Notes: generated by a model from the sequence alone, not told the origin. A DNA stretch of 64,000 bases from Toxonevra muliebris (GCA_963691655.1 OY829328.1:71428400-71492399), one strand, 5' to 3'; positions 24,130 to 34,966 are shown, counted from the stretch's first letter. A program made the numbers and translations.

Positions 24130-24814
24130 CAATGCTGTCGCTGTCACTTCAGTTGAAGTTTTTCACTTCACTTTCAAACCTGACACTTCGTCACTTCCAC
24201 TTTCATAAAAACACTTCCGTTTCCCAGTTTCAATGAAAGACTAAAATCGATACAAAAAAAATATATAAATATGCTCATCTCTGTAATATTCTCCGACTGT
24301 AGCCATATCGGTGTGTTTGAATTTATATCCGCTATAAAAAGTAAAATGATACCATTTAGCATACATCCTTTAGTATATTCTGAGACCTTTTGTGTTTATT
24401 TAAATACCTATGTAGCAACACTGATGACGTACTGTCATATAATTTATTAGAATTTGGTTGAAAATTAAGAGGTATACGGTTTAGAAGGCGAGTGGAGGAT
24501 TTTATTTCTACATGATTTTATGCAAAAACGCGACAATTTCGAAGAATTCTCTTATTTTGTTTTTGGCTTGAAAAATTCCATAAAACAAATTATGTATCCT
24601 CATTCAAAAAGCTTTGTCGGAGCCTTATTGTGTCTGCCACACAGTAGCACTCCACCAAAAGTTTTTTTTTCGCAATCTAAGCACATAAAACCAGATAAAT
24701 TGTGAAAATATGTCAATTTCTTATTACGCATCAAGAAACACTTCACTTTTTTAAAAATCACTTAGATTTTTTAAGAATTTCACTTCACAAAAAAATTTCA
24801 AAATGACAGCCCTG
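24130..24814 (+). mobile_element. hAT-type non-autonomous element (685 bp) with 8 bp target duplication
   Basis: The 8 bp direct repeat catgagct flanks it (24122-24129 and 24815-24822). Ends are imperfect inverted repeats: CAATGCTGTC at the left and the complement CAGGGCTGTC at the right. An 8 bp duplication and CAGGG-type ends are hallmarks of hAT elements, and a relic of the hAT C-terminal dimerisation domain inside supports this independently. Short tandem cacttc motifs lie in the left subterminal region. Confidence 0.88.
24520..24741 (+). pseudogene. hAT transposase C-terminal (dimerisation domain) relic
   Basis: The plus-strand frame contains ALLCLPHSSTPPKVFFSQSK followed by HIKPDKL. 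This matches the hATC signature of a Leu-Pro-His-Ser core, then an E/K-R-x-FSQ stretch and a Lys-rich IKTK segment. TGA follows at 24703-24705, after which the frame continues KYVNFLLRIKKH. Upstream, FEEFSYFVFGLKNSIKQIMYP may be decayed. There is no N-terminal BED finger or catalytic core. Confidence 0.65.
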
Positions 24815-25109
24815 CATGAGCTGCTTGTTTTTCGTTTAGTTCCGCTCTCATCAAAACTTTAAACCAAAAAAGAGAGAAGAGTGAAAGAGTGTGCGAAAAA
24901 CAACAACACAAGAGAAGTTTCCAAAACTTTGCGAGAGCAAAGACCAAAAAAAGGAACTGCTTATTTTTCGTTTAGTTCCGCTCTTATCAAAATTTTAAAC
25001 CGAAAGAGAGAGAAAGTATACCAAAAGCAATCAAACAAGAGAAGTTCTTAAACGTTGTGAAAGCACAGACCACGAAAAAAGAACTGTTTTTTTCGTTTTG
25101 CTCTCCTGA

Positions 25110-26849
25110 GTAATACGGATCATAACGAGAGAATGAGAATAACTTTGAAGATCTCAAAATTTAAGCCCATCCAAAGAATTTTGTTTGGTTTTTTTTTTTT
25201 TTTTGGATAGCATAGGTTGATTTGTATGCACACTATACAATTTAATAGCTTGATAATAAAAAACCAGTGGCATTTAGTAACGGATCAAAGTTCGGTCATC
25301 TGTAATTTATGAAAAATATATGGAGACCGGTTTAATTATAATTTTTCGCGTGTAAGTTTACTATTTTATCTAGATAAATTTACCATTTTAATTTTTCAAA
25401 GTTTGCTGTACGAAAAATCGTACAGATAGTTAAAATAGATTAGCCCAATGTAAATCCATATTTTACAAAAATGTAAACTTTTGAAGTGGAAAAAAACTAA
25501 TTCTTAAGAAAAAAAAAAAAACGTAAACTAACCACCCATCGAATTTGTTCTAGCAATTTGGTTTTGCTGGTGAAATTTGTTCGCTTCTCAAAGGAAGAAT
25601 AAATAAAGACATTTATTCGAAACAGTTACCTACATTTCTGTACTTTGTACCCAAAAATATATGGACGCAAGAGAACTATAGCATAGACCATTTTCAAACA
25701 TTCAATACAATTTCTTCCCATAGCTACAATAAATATCCTTTATTTCCTTCCCCCTTTATAAACTTTACTCTGAGCGAAACTAACCCCCTGAGCAAAAGTG
25801 ATGAGCAATATGATTTGAGCTGTTTTAAAAGGAAGATCTCCATGCCCTATGCAAAATAACACAAACAAAATACAGTCACGATTCACTAAATTCCATGAGT
25901 ATGTAACGTTGATTTCACGAAAGGTTTTCAATTGTTGTTGGAAACTTTAATGACGAAATCTTCTTCAATGATGAGTAGGCAAACATTTAAAAAAAAGAAA
26001 TGAGTAATCTTTTCATTCAAGAGAGACAAAATTTAGGAGATAATTATTCAGGCCAATCGTGAATAAATTTTTACTTGTCAGCAATACATTTTTTCACGAT
26101 AGATCTCATTATGTTTCAGAGCACATCTAACCAAATAATTGCTTAAATTCCTAACACTATAGACGCATGTAAAGTTCACTATTTTTCAATTGTTTTATCA
26201 ACCAAAAGGAAGGCGAGAAGCTTTCCATTTATTAAATATGTCCTTGATTGTCACTGAAAAAAAAACTACATATAATTATAACAGAAAACAAATAAAATCA
26301 TCACTGCTACTGCTAGCTTTTAGCTGTTGCACAAGAGGTACTTGAACTTTAACAAATCTAAACATACATACATACTACATAATTAGCATCTGAACTTTTA
26401 TTATCTTAAAAACTTTTTTTTTCCTTTTTGTTTTAAAAATGTATTTTTGAGTTGTTTTCGAAATAAGTGCGCTTTATTTTATGTACAACTAGCAACTATA
26501 AATAGACACACACGCACACACACATACACACAAAGATACACAAGAAAGCATATAAATTTTTGACATCATAGCTTCAATAAAAAAAATTAACAGAGATAAG
26601 AGAGCAAAAGAAATTTTACAAAAGAACCACAAACAAATGAACAAAAGGAAGATAGGAAAATAAAAGAGATAAAACCAACCGCAGGAAGTCTTGAAAAGTT
26701 AAAAAGTCAACTTTTATAGAGCTTCAAAATTTCTTTTGTTTGCAAATAAAAATTAAATTTACAAAATTGTTTACTCCAAAAATAGGAAACAAATTAATTT
26801 TGCACATTCAATAAAAAAAAAAACAATACAAAAAACCTAATTAAATTAA
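25110..26849. other. AT-rich spacer with a CA-rich microsatellite
   Basis: A (CA)n-like tract (cacacacgcacacacacatacacac) lies at about 26505-26532. No gene seen. The stretch 25,700-26,200 is slightly less AT-rich but has only short frames. Confidence 0.55.
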
Positions 26850-29660
26850 ATTATTGCATGAAAACCCAAAAATAAAAATAAAGAAGAAAAGCAACAAAGA
26901 ACAAACATTTATCAACAAGCGAAAATGTACACAAAAAAAAAAAAAAAAAAGTAATTATGTATGGATAAAAAGATTGTTTCTTGGGTATTTTGCATTTATT
27001 GTTGTTGTTGTTCTTGCTGCTTATCTTGTCGGTCTGGCAATTTTTTTTTTTTTTTTTTAATTTTCGTTTCTTTTCTGTTCTTCCTCGATGCTTTTCGAAG
27101 CTTTGCACGCTTTTTACATTTTGTGCTCTTATTCTTATTCCTCTTCATCTCGACCGACAACCACGACGACAACGGCACACACCGAAAAAGAATGTATGGG
27201 AAATGGAAAGCAATAAATGCGAATAACCGCAATGCGGCAAAAATTAGCGGTACGAAACGGTTGAAAAATGAGCGAATGTGAAAAGGAAAGCAATAAAGAA
27301 AAGAAAAACAGGCAAAGCGATAAGAACATGTGCCGCCGCCGCGCCATTGCTTTAAAAAAAAGGAAGGTTTATTTATTATGTGCAAAATGAAAATACAAAA
27401 GGAAAATAGAAATAGAAAAGAAAAAAACAAATTAGTACAAAGCATAAAAGTCAAAAATTACTGTTGCACGAGCAATATACAACAAAATATAAACTTAAAA
27501 AGTAGACGCCGAGGACGAATGACAAACAATGACGACGCGGCGCAACACACAGCACAGCAGACAAGAAAAACGAACGCACACACAAAACACAAAGAGGAAA
27601 AGCGAAAAAGCAACGAATGTGTGTGAATCGGTTCAAAACTTGTGAACACAACGAGCAAAAGAGAGCGCACAATAAATAAAACGAAACGGTTTACTCATCA
27701 TCATCAGCGGCGTACAAAGAATGAGAGAGCGCAATAAAAGAGAGAAGGTAATGTCACATTAAAGAGAGCGCCTTCAACGAAAGAAAAGTTAAAAAATTCA
27801 CATATTTGCTGTAGCAGAAAACCACCAGAGCAAAGACAATCTGTCCGCCCCCTCCCCTTTTCTTTGCAAGGAAAAGAAAACCATTTTTTGCTTTGTGTTT
27901 TTTTCTTGCCAATGAGAGCATACATGTGAAGGCAAAAGAATTTATGCGAATAAGAAAAGTAAATGAAATATGAAAGAAAACATGTAGAAAAAAAAAAGTT
28001 ATAAGAAAGCAATTTTCGCATATAAACCGAAAAGCCTTTAATTGTAATGATGAAATTGACGCGTCGACAAAAATTTTCTGTGTGGGATGATAAAAAAGCA
28101 AAGCAAACAAGTTTTTTGTTGGTAAAGAAAAAAATTCAACTGAATAATCCAATTGGAGGCGCTTCAATCCGGATTTCTACTTCTTCTTCTTGGGTATGCC
28201 AAAATAATGTTAAAACAAACCAGTCAGTTAGTCAGCCAGTCACATATCAACCAAACAAACTCCTTTTTTGTTCGAGAGCAATGAACAACAAAAATTATAT
28301 CTGGTATCAAAAAAAAAATTAACCTAGTCTTGAATCTTAGAAATGGGCGTTAGCAAGTACATTACAGTACAAAAGATTGCACCCACTTAATGATAATAAA
28401 CTTGACATATCTTCAAGCTATAAATGCCTACGAAATGCTTATGAATCATTATTATTTTATGTGATATTCATTAGATTTTGTTTAAAGTATTGGTATGGAG
28501 TGAATTTTTAAGAACAGAATCAAGTGAATAAGAAAAGAGAATTAATTTTTTTAGGGGGTCTACAATTTTGGGCGGTAATGTATATTTGCTCACTTGTCAT
28601 ATTCAGTAAAACTGAGTTTCTAATGATCACATTATCACATTTTGTAAGTTTTACTAAGATTAAGCCCTTTTTAGTAACTACTACAAACTTCTTTCACTTT
28701 CCTGCTTTTAATAAAACAAATTTGTAAAATGTTGCAGCATAAAATTACAATGCTTGAGAAAACGTGTCAAACAGTTTATTCTGCTAATTTGTCGATAAAT
28801 TATGTGAAGACAAAGAACTAACAAACACACTCGACATTTAAATAAAAAAAGATAAGATATATCTGATTTGAAATGAAAGACTATAAAATAAATTTGTGAA
28901 CTTTTCACTTGAACAAAAAAAGAAAAAAGTACGCGTACTTCAAAGTAAAAATTTCTAACGGAAATTTTATTGCTATTACTAATTGGAAATTGCACTATGA
29001 TTACTAATTCCAAATTGGAAAATGTCATACCCAAAGCAAAGAAATTAAAATTTAATAATACAATAAATTTTCCACACTCCCACATACGAAATCTATGAAA
29101 AAAAAAGTTGCGTTTTCTCTACTTTTTTTTTTGTTGTAACAAAATAAAAGATTTTCATCAAAGAGCACACACAATCACACACATACATATAGAACTATAG
29201 CGAAAAAAAGAGAGGAAGACAAAATGGTATTCTTGTGCAAAAAAAAAAAGAACAAGAGCAAAAAATTGTGCCGCAAAAGAAAAAAAAAAAACTATACTCT
29301 TCTCAACAAATACTTTTTAATTGTGCCAAATTTTTCTGTTCTTCTGGTGCTGCTGCGGCATTGTTGTCGGTTGGCCAAATCCGTTGACTTTGGTTTAGAA
29401 GGGGAATGGCACGGGGAACAAATGAGAGGGGCCGTCGAAATATCGTCGACAAATCCGTACAAAAAGAAAAAAAAATACACCCAAAAGCGGAATTAGCAAA
29501 TAAATTAATTAGCACGGAAAATGATACACAAAAGCAACAATACAATTTTCCTTGACTATATACACTTTTGTGTATTTTCATATAAAAAAATTAAGGAAAA
29601 AAGAGTAGTTTAAAAAGTAAATAGTATTATTAATAATAGAATAAAAACAAAAATCAATTT
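26850..29660. other. Gene-like composition island, no coding exon identified
   Basis: Base composition differs from the surrounding spacer. From about 27,150 to 29,500 the plus strand is A-rich and holds short GC-rich, trinucleotide-rich patches (gccgccgccgcgcc near 27330, gacgacgcggcgcaacac near 27530). T-rich sequence with gttgttgttcttgctgc lies just left (26,995-27,150). Such strand-skewed blocks are typical of UTRs and introns near dipteran promoters. The many 60-150 codon frames on both strands are low-complexity Lys/Phe/Cys-rich and none is recognisable. If the minus-strand exon at 29663-30693 is real, this would be its first intron. Confidence 0.3.
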
Positions 29661-29662
29661 AC

Positions 29663-30693
29663 CATTTTTAGCTAATTTGTTGGTTGGTTGTTGTTGTGAA
29701 TGGAAAAAGTTTTAAAATTAAAAATATATTTTTTTTTTATGTAAAGCTGTTGTATTTTCTGTTGCTGTTCTTTCTTTTTTTTCTGTGGTTGGGTCCTTCT
29801 GCTGCTACTACTGTAGTTAATCCTTATTTTTTCGACTACTGGAATTAAATACCACAAGCGACGGCAACGATACGACGACTCCGACTATACGACCCTCAAG
29901 GGAATTCTTCAGAATTTTCAGTTATCTAGTTGCAGCTGCTACGCGCGACGGCGACTGCGATACTCTACGAGTGTATGTATGTGTGACGACGACAAGAATG
30001 TATGGCGAAAAATCCGCTTCGGTTTTTTCGCTTTAGAATATTTTAATTACTAATTTTTCTTTGCTTGCGGTAATCTCCTCCTCTCTGTATCAAACAGATG
30101 TGTGGATTTTGTTGTTGTTTTTCACAATTTCGTACCAAATTACAAAGTAACGAAATCGTAATACTTATTTAACGTATTTTTAAAGATTTTTTTTATTATA
30201 TTTTCAAACACTGAAAGAAAAAAAAAACAATTTTCTTTAGCAATAAATTCTTCTTTTTTTTAATGGAATCACACAACAAAAGAAAATTTATTGATTTTTG
30301 TTGTAAAATGTTTAATTCTGTTTTATTGTTGTAATTCCAAAAAGAAAAGACAATTTATTGTTGCTGTATTTAAAAAAATTTAAAAAAAATGGCCACGCGA
30401 CGGAACCACTACACGGCAGGCCGACAACAAAAAAAAAAGAGAATATCGTTATTTTCACCGCTGTTAGAAAATTATTTTTATAATTTTTTATTTGCTAAAT
30501 TTAAATTCTTCTTTTTTTTCCTGTATGTATAACAAAATACAATACAAAAAACGTGATTTGCTTCTTTTTCTTTGGTTTTTTCTATATATTGAATATATGC
30601 CTAAAAAAAATAATACCGCAAGTTTTTCTCAAAGTAAAACGACTCGGTGAAAATAGATTCAAGTCCGACACGGTCAACAACTCAATTGCAACT
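29663..30693 (-). other. Putative 5' UTR exon of an unseen minus-strand gene
   Basis: Read on the minus strand, this stretch is A-rich with CAA/CAG-type repeats (cacaacaacaaccaacc near 29690, agtagtagcagcagaagg near 29805) and a GC-rich patch (gcagtcgccgtcgcgcg near 29950). This resembles a fly 5' UTR. Skew flips sharply at about 29,660. Exactly there the minus strand reads AAAATG|GTAAAT (GT at 29662-29661), a plausible but imperfect splice donor. The right boundary is the candidate initiator at 30693. No coding sequence is claimed. Confidence 0.3.
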
Positions 30694-30695
30694 GA
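30660..30695 (-). promoter_or_regulatory. Candidate Inr + DPE core promoter, minus strand
   Basis: Minus-strand TCAGTTG fits the fly initiator consensus (TCAKTY) with A(+1) at 30693. At exactly +28 to +34 the sequence is GGACTTG, matching the downstream promoter element RGWCGTG at six of seven positions. DPE position relative to the initiator is strict, so the spacing is the strongest argument. No TATA box is evident, as expected for a DPE promoter. Not proven functional. Confidence 0.35.
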
Positions 30696-30700
30696 ACTGA

Positions 30701-31690
30701 GCTGGGGAGATGTCAAATCATTTTGGCGTTGCTTTGTCACTTCATTTTCATTATTTCATTTTGTTTATTGATTCGTTCATATTCGGTTATTCGCTCCCGC
30801 TCGTTTTTCTGTTCATGTGTGTGTGATTCGTTTCCCCAATTTGAAATTTTTCTTGTGGCGGTCGCTCTCTATCGCGTTCTCCTTTTTGTGCTGTGTGCGC
30901 TGAAGAATGCAGAACCGTTTCGCATATTCTTTTATTACTTGTTCCAAAATTCTGGATTAATATCACGAAAAATACACTTTTTTAACGTTTATTTTTTAAA
31001 TTTCAAAATACAATCGCATTTTTCACATTTCATTCTCATTTCTGCACATAACTACCCCATAATTTTCTGCATTTCTGCACATAAATTACCACTGCAAAGA
31101 ATGCAGATATTAAAGGAAGAGAGCGCGCTATAAAGTTTACTCACGTTCGCTCTTCGAATACAAAAAAAAAAAAATAATTGTCGTCGGTCGTTGCAGTGTT
31201 TTTTCTATAATTCTCTTTGTTTTCTAATTCTTATATTGCTCGTTGTTGTGCAGCTCTGTTTGTTTTGTTAATTGGGGTTGATCGAGTGTTGCTGCCGATT
31301 TTGTTTTTGTTTTTTTGAAAGAGGGAAAATTATGCAGAAGTGAAATTCTGCAATTCGAAATGTACCAAAAAAAAAAAAAAATGACTACTCTTTTAAATTG
31401 AGTGTATTTAAACAGTTTGACGTACCCTCGCACTTATTAGACATATAATTTTTAACTTTTTCAAACAACACTTGTTTGGTTAAATTGTATCAACAAAAAA
31501 AAAAACTATTAATAGAAATTAGATTGCTTGGAGAAGGGGGAGGAGGGGAGTGGGGCTCCAAAATTTTATTTTCAATAGTTTTAAATCTTTCGTTCCAAAT
31601 AATGTACAAATGCAATGAATGAAAATCGAATCAACTACAGGGGATAAAAGCTGCAAAAAGCATTGTTGTTGATTGATAGGAAAGAGGGAG
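30701..31690. other. Flank of the candidate promoter, nothing firm
   Basis: T-rich on the plus strand with several gctctc/cgttcgctc-like motifs (GAGA-type on the minus strand) between about 30775 and 30900 and near 31140-31155. This is compatible with an upstream regulatory region. A 136-codon frame at 30723-31133 is Phe/Leu/Ser-rich and not recognisable. Confidence 0.35.
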
Positions 31691-31692
31691 GG

Positions 31693-31790
31693 ATAAAAGG
31701 CCATGACCAGGCTCGGATCGAACCCGGTACTCCCGAGATGAAAGTCTAGCAGACTTGTTGCCACTAAACAACCGAAGCGGCTGAGATACC
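31693..31790 (-). repeat. tRNA-Glu-like SINE head
   Basis: On the minus strand a tRNA-like sequence runs gtggcaacaagtctgctagactttcatctcggg, then the polymerase III B box GGTTCGATCC (complement at 31715-31724). The anticodon-loop region (CTTTCA) and T arm (CCGGGTTCGATCC) resemble tRNA-Glu. The presumed acceptor strands do not pair, so this is a SINE or tRNA pseudogene. Related to the head at 8848-8925. Confidence 0.6.
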
Positions 31791-31857
31791 GCTAAAAGTT
31801 GATATCACTCAGCTGCAAAAATTACTTTTTCTCAAATATAATCTCTAATTTACTTAA

Positions 31858-32397
31858 GGGGACATGCCCATTGCTCGAATCGAAAGAAATGAAAATTTCG
31901 GAGTAGCATAAAAATAAATTATTTTATAATACATCTAATTATCTGTAAATTATTAATTTTTTTTCACTGTGATTCAATAGCTTTCCTGTAGATGGCTTAA
32001 AAAAAATCGCCATTTTAATCGTCGGGTGTTATAGAAATCCTTCGGGTGCTCCAAAAAAAAAAACAAAAAACAATAAATATTGAAAATATACATAATTTTT
32101 TTTAAGATAGAGTATTATGAAGCTATAATAATAAAAAATTATCCTTTGGCTAAGCAATCTACGATCGTAATAATAGTCTATCTTATAAAAAAATATAAAT
32201 ATATTTCTGAACAAAATGAGAACAAAATTCAACAAGTATTTCGAAAGTTAGAGCACCCGCCAATTTGAAAAAGTATGTCGAGAAAAGAATAATGCAGCTG
32301 TCGCGCAACTTTGAAATTCTTATAATACTCATAAATGAATAAATAAATGCGTATATTTCAAAAGGACTATAAGGACTCGAGCAATGGACATGTCCCC
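31858..32397. mobile_element. 540 bp TTAA-flanked MITE with long TIRs
   Basis: TTAA at 31854-31857 and 32398-32401. Ends GGGGACATGCCCATTGCTCGA and, complemented, GGGGACATGTCCATTGCTCGA differ at one of the first 21 positions. Internal gggtgctcc / gagcacccgcc near 32046 and 32250 form a second inverted pair. No transposase. TTAA targeting suggests piggyBac-type mobilisation, though GGGG ends are less usual. Confidence 0.85.
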
Positions 32398-32731
32398 TTA
32401 ATTTTTAGTCCTAAAATCTTAATTTTGATATGTACATACATACACTGGTCAAAAAAAGTATTCGATTTGACAAGAGTAAGAGTACTATTGTTTACATTTT
32501 TACCTATATCCTTAAAAGCAAAACAATATACCTGTGTGCTTTATATGGAAAAAAGTTTATTTAAAACAATTGCTATCATCTTCAATTCATATTTAAAAAA
32601 AAATGTTGGGGACGAAATTTTATAAAAATTCTACAAAAACCAAAGAGTTTCTTCTTTTTCGTGCATCGGAATATTGCACACTTCTAATAATAACAATACA
32701 GGACAAAAAAATTAATACACAAAGAAAAAGC

Positions 32732-32933
32732 TTGTATACGTGCGTATACAATAGGGACCGATTAGGGATTTTCTCCATTGCGGCCATTTTGAGAACTAGC
32801 GCTATCTCGTGAACATGGTGTTTTGATTATTTACACAAATAAAGCTATTCTTTAAAATTTCACAAAAATCGGTTAACATTTTTAATAATTTTTATTAAAG
32901 AATATAACAGCTTTGTATACGCGCGTATACAAA
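32732..32933. repeat. Pair of gtatacgcgcgtatac palindromes
   Basis: At 32912-32933 a 22 bp perfect palindrome centres on cgcgcg (tttgtatac gcgc gtatacaaa). At 32732-32751 is a near copy with one asymmetric base (ttgtatacgtgcgtatacaa). Both are followed by gggaccg or aggaccgg, so they are direct repeats of about 30 bp with starts 180 bp apart. They may be subterminal transposase-binding repeats of the Tc1-like element. Confidence 0.7.
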
Positions 32934-32972
32934 GGACCGGTGAAGGTTAAATAGTTTAACTTAAAATTAAAT

Positions 32973-33745
32973 TTAGAATTTAGTAGCTTTTCCTTTGCGT
33001 CGTATAACCTCACTCAAAAGATTTGGCATTTATTTCACCAATTTCTGGCAGAATTCAAAAATCGATTCTTTCCCATTCAAGCGATTTTCATCGAATTCTT
33101 ATTGAAGAACTCTCTCTGTTTCAATTTTTTTTCCCCCAGATACCCCCACAGATGCTCGATAGGTTTCGAGTCCGGTGATTGTGCTGGAGTTTTTATAACA
33201 GTAGGGCCATTATATAATATCCACAGTTGTGTATTAAGGGCAGAATACTTGGGATCATTATGTTGCCAAAATTTGTAATTTCTGCCGAAGCCCATTTTTT
33301 CAGCACTTGGTTGGAGATTTTCTTTTAAAATGTTAATGTAGGCATACTGGTCCATATTATCTTCTATGAACATCAAGTTCCCGAAGCCAGATGATTCCAT
33401 GCACCCCCACCCTATTACTCCTTCGCCTCCGTGCTTGACCGTCGGGACCATGTTCCGTTGTTCGAGCCTAAATTTGGTCTTCTGTATACCAACACCTTCC
33501 CATCGCAGCCAAAAAGATTGAACTTGGATTCGTCTACAAACATTACATTCATCCAATACTCTACTGGATTATTTACATGCATTTTAGCGAACTCAAGTTT
33601 AAGCGGTTTTTCTTGGAAATACTATATGTGGCTTCTTCCATGCTGACCTTGCGTGGAAGTTATAACTTTTCAATACATTTTTGATTGTTTGTGGTGTGGC
33701 AGTTATGCCTAAGTAGTTTTCTGCACTTTTTGCATTGTTTGGTGC
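32973..33745 (-). pseudogene. Tc1-like transposase pseudogene
   Basis: Minus-strand reading starts within the DNA-binding/linker part (LGITATPQTIKNVLKSYNFH). It continues through KLEFAKMHVNN and VDESKFNLFG (first catalytic Asp), shifts frame near 33,460, then reads PTVKHGGEGVIGWGCM, QHNDPKYSA and SPDSKPIEHLWGYL. The end reads WQKLVK, a stop, then MPNLLSEVIRRKGKATKF and TAA at 32973-32975. Tc1 transposases normally have QDNDPK at the second catalytic site. Here the catalytic aspartate position is His. The N-terminal helix-turn-helix is missing. Clearly inactive. Confidence 0.88.
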
Positions 33746-33925
33746 ATTAACTTTTAGATTTTTGCAAAAAGTGTGATATTCACATGAAATTATACGAAAA
33801 ATCCATTGCCTTTAACTTGAAAGTTCGCAACACTAATTACATACATATTTTTTAGTTGCAACACTGTCGTTTTATAAGATTTTTTACAAACTTATTGCTA
33901 TTTTCATATTTGACACACTGACTTA

Positions 33926-34966
33926 TAGTGCGGACACACGAGAGTGCATTTCGTTGAAATTCTGCATTTAAAATTTATGTGGACACACGACAAAAAATAA
34001 ATTTTAAATTCGTTTTTTGACAGATTATAAGTTTGGAGAAGAAAAAGAATTTTTGTGTGTGTTTTGTGTAAATAAAAATAAATAAAAATGTTGCATTTCA
34101 ATTGGATGTGGACACCAAGAATGTAATTGTGGAAAATTGGAGGAATGGCAATGAGTTACTCTACGACTCATTTTATTTTGTTTTTTCGCTTAATAAATAT
34201 TACAAGAGCAGCTATTATGAAAACAAAATCCAAAATGTCTAAAAAAAATGTAATAGATCTTAAATTTTTCCTGTTTTTTACTACCTTGCGTTTGAGGGTT
34301 GCTAGTTAACCCTTAAATACCCACTGGTCACTGCTGTGACCAACCACTTCCGCGGCTGCCTATGCCGCCATTTTACTTTCGCCATTTAAAATAAACATCT
34401 GATCTTACTGTCTAAAGTTTTCTTTATCGATACGTATAAATAAGAATGGAAAAATGACAACTGTCGTACAGTTACAGTTATTTTTAGCTCGAAAAGCATG
34501 TTTTGCAAAAATTTTAAACAACTAACTGAAAAAAGGTGTTTTTATTTTCGAATTTTGTGTAATAAATATATTGCCGTGTGGACAAATTTGTGTCAGACGG
34601 TATGGGATAACACCAACTAACTGTTTTTAAAAATTATTGCGAATGTATTTTAATTTATTCTCCAGATAATCGCCAAAGGTTACTACAGAGGTCAACCATG
34701 TAAATTAAAATAACTGCACCTTAAACTAATTTATTTGAAAATACGTAGAACAAACGTTCGGAATCACAAATACTACCTCTGTTAATTGAAATCGGACGTA
34801 TTGGGCGTTTAAGGGTTAATTTCTTGATTTCAGACGAATTTCAATGAAATGAGTCTGAAATGCAGAATTTCATTTGACACTTTTTGTATCGCGAGATTCT
34901 GCATTTCAGACGCATTTCAATGAAATGTTAAATTTGCCTAAAAAGCACGCTCGTGTGTCCGCACTA
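33926..34966. mobile_element. TTA-flanked MITE (1041 bp including a nested element)
   Basis: TIR TAGTGCGGACACACGAGAGTGC at the left and complement TAGTGCGGACACACGAGCGTGC at the right, 21 of 22 matching. TTA flanks both ends (33923-33925, 34967-34969). Internal repeats of gtggacacacgac and gcatttcaatgaaat occur. Subtracting the nested TTAA element leaves about 530 bp. Same TTA target preference as the 1474/15334 family but unrelated TIRs. Confidence 0.85.
34310..34815. mobile_element. 506 bp TTAA-flanked MITE nested in the TTA-flanked element
   Basis: TTAA at 34306-34309 and 34816-34819. Ends CCCTTAAATACCCACTGG and complement CCCTTAAACGCCCAATAC share an imperfect inverted repeat. A subterminal palindrome ggtcactgctgtgacc lies at 34326-34341. 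CCCTT ends with TTAA duplication are strongly piggyBac-like. The host element's sequence continues on both sides, so this insertion is younger. Confidence 0.82.

Larger units (their letters stand above)
23815..25105. repeat. Array of five ~110-140 bp units, split by an hAT element
   Basis: Units share ...ctctcatcaaaactttaaaccgaaagag(ga)gagtgag...gagaagttctcaaacgttgcgagagcacagacc...aactg(t/c)ttttttcgtttcg. Three units lie left of the insertion (about 23815-24121) and two right of it (about 24823-25105). The 685 bp hAT-type element splits what was the third-to-fourth unit junction. Units are diverged and non-coding. Confidence 0.85.
32443..33745 (-). mobile_element. Truncated Tc1-like element
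   Basis: A Tc1-type terminus, CACTGGTCAAAAAAAGTATT, begins at 32443 after TA (32441-32442). It lies 0.5 kb beyond the 3' end of a minus-strand Tc1-like transposase pseudogene. I could not find the matching inverted terminus on the right, so the transposase 5' side appears truncated. Two near-identical palindromic motifs (32732-32751 and 32912-32933) lie between terminus and gene. Confidence 0.65.

Noticed and set aside
26996..28167. Several 80-152 codon ORFs on both strands
   Set aside because: Low-complexity Lys/Phe/Cys-rich peptides from A-rich and T-rich DNA, overlapping on opposite strands. None has a domain or codon bias I can defend.
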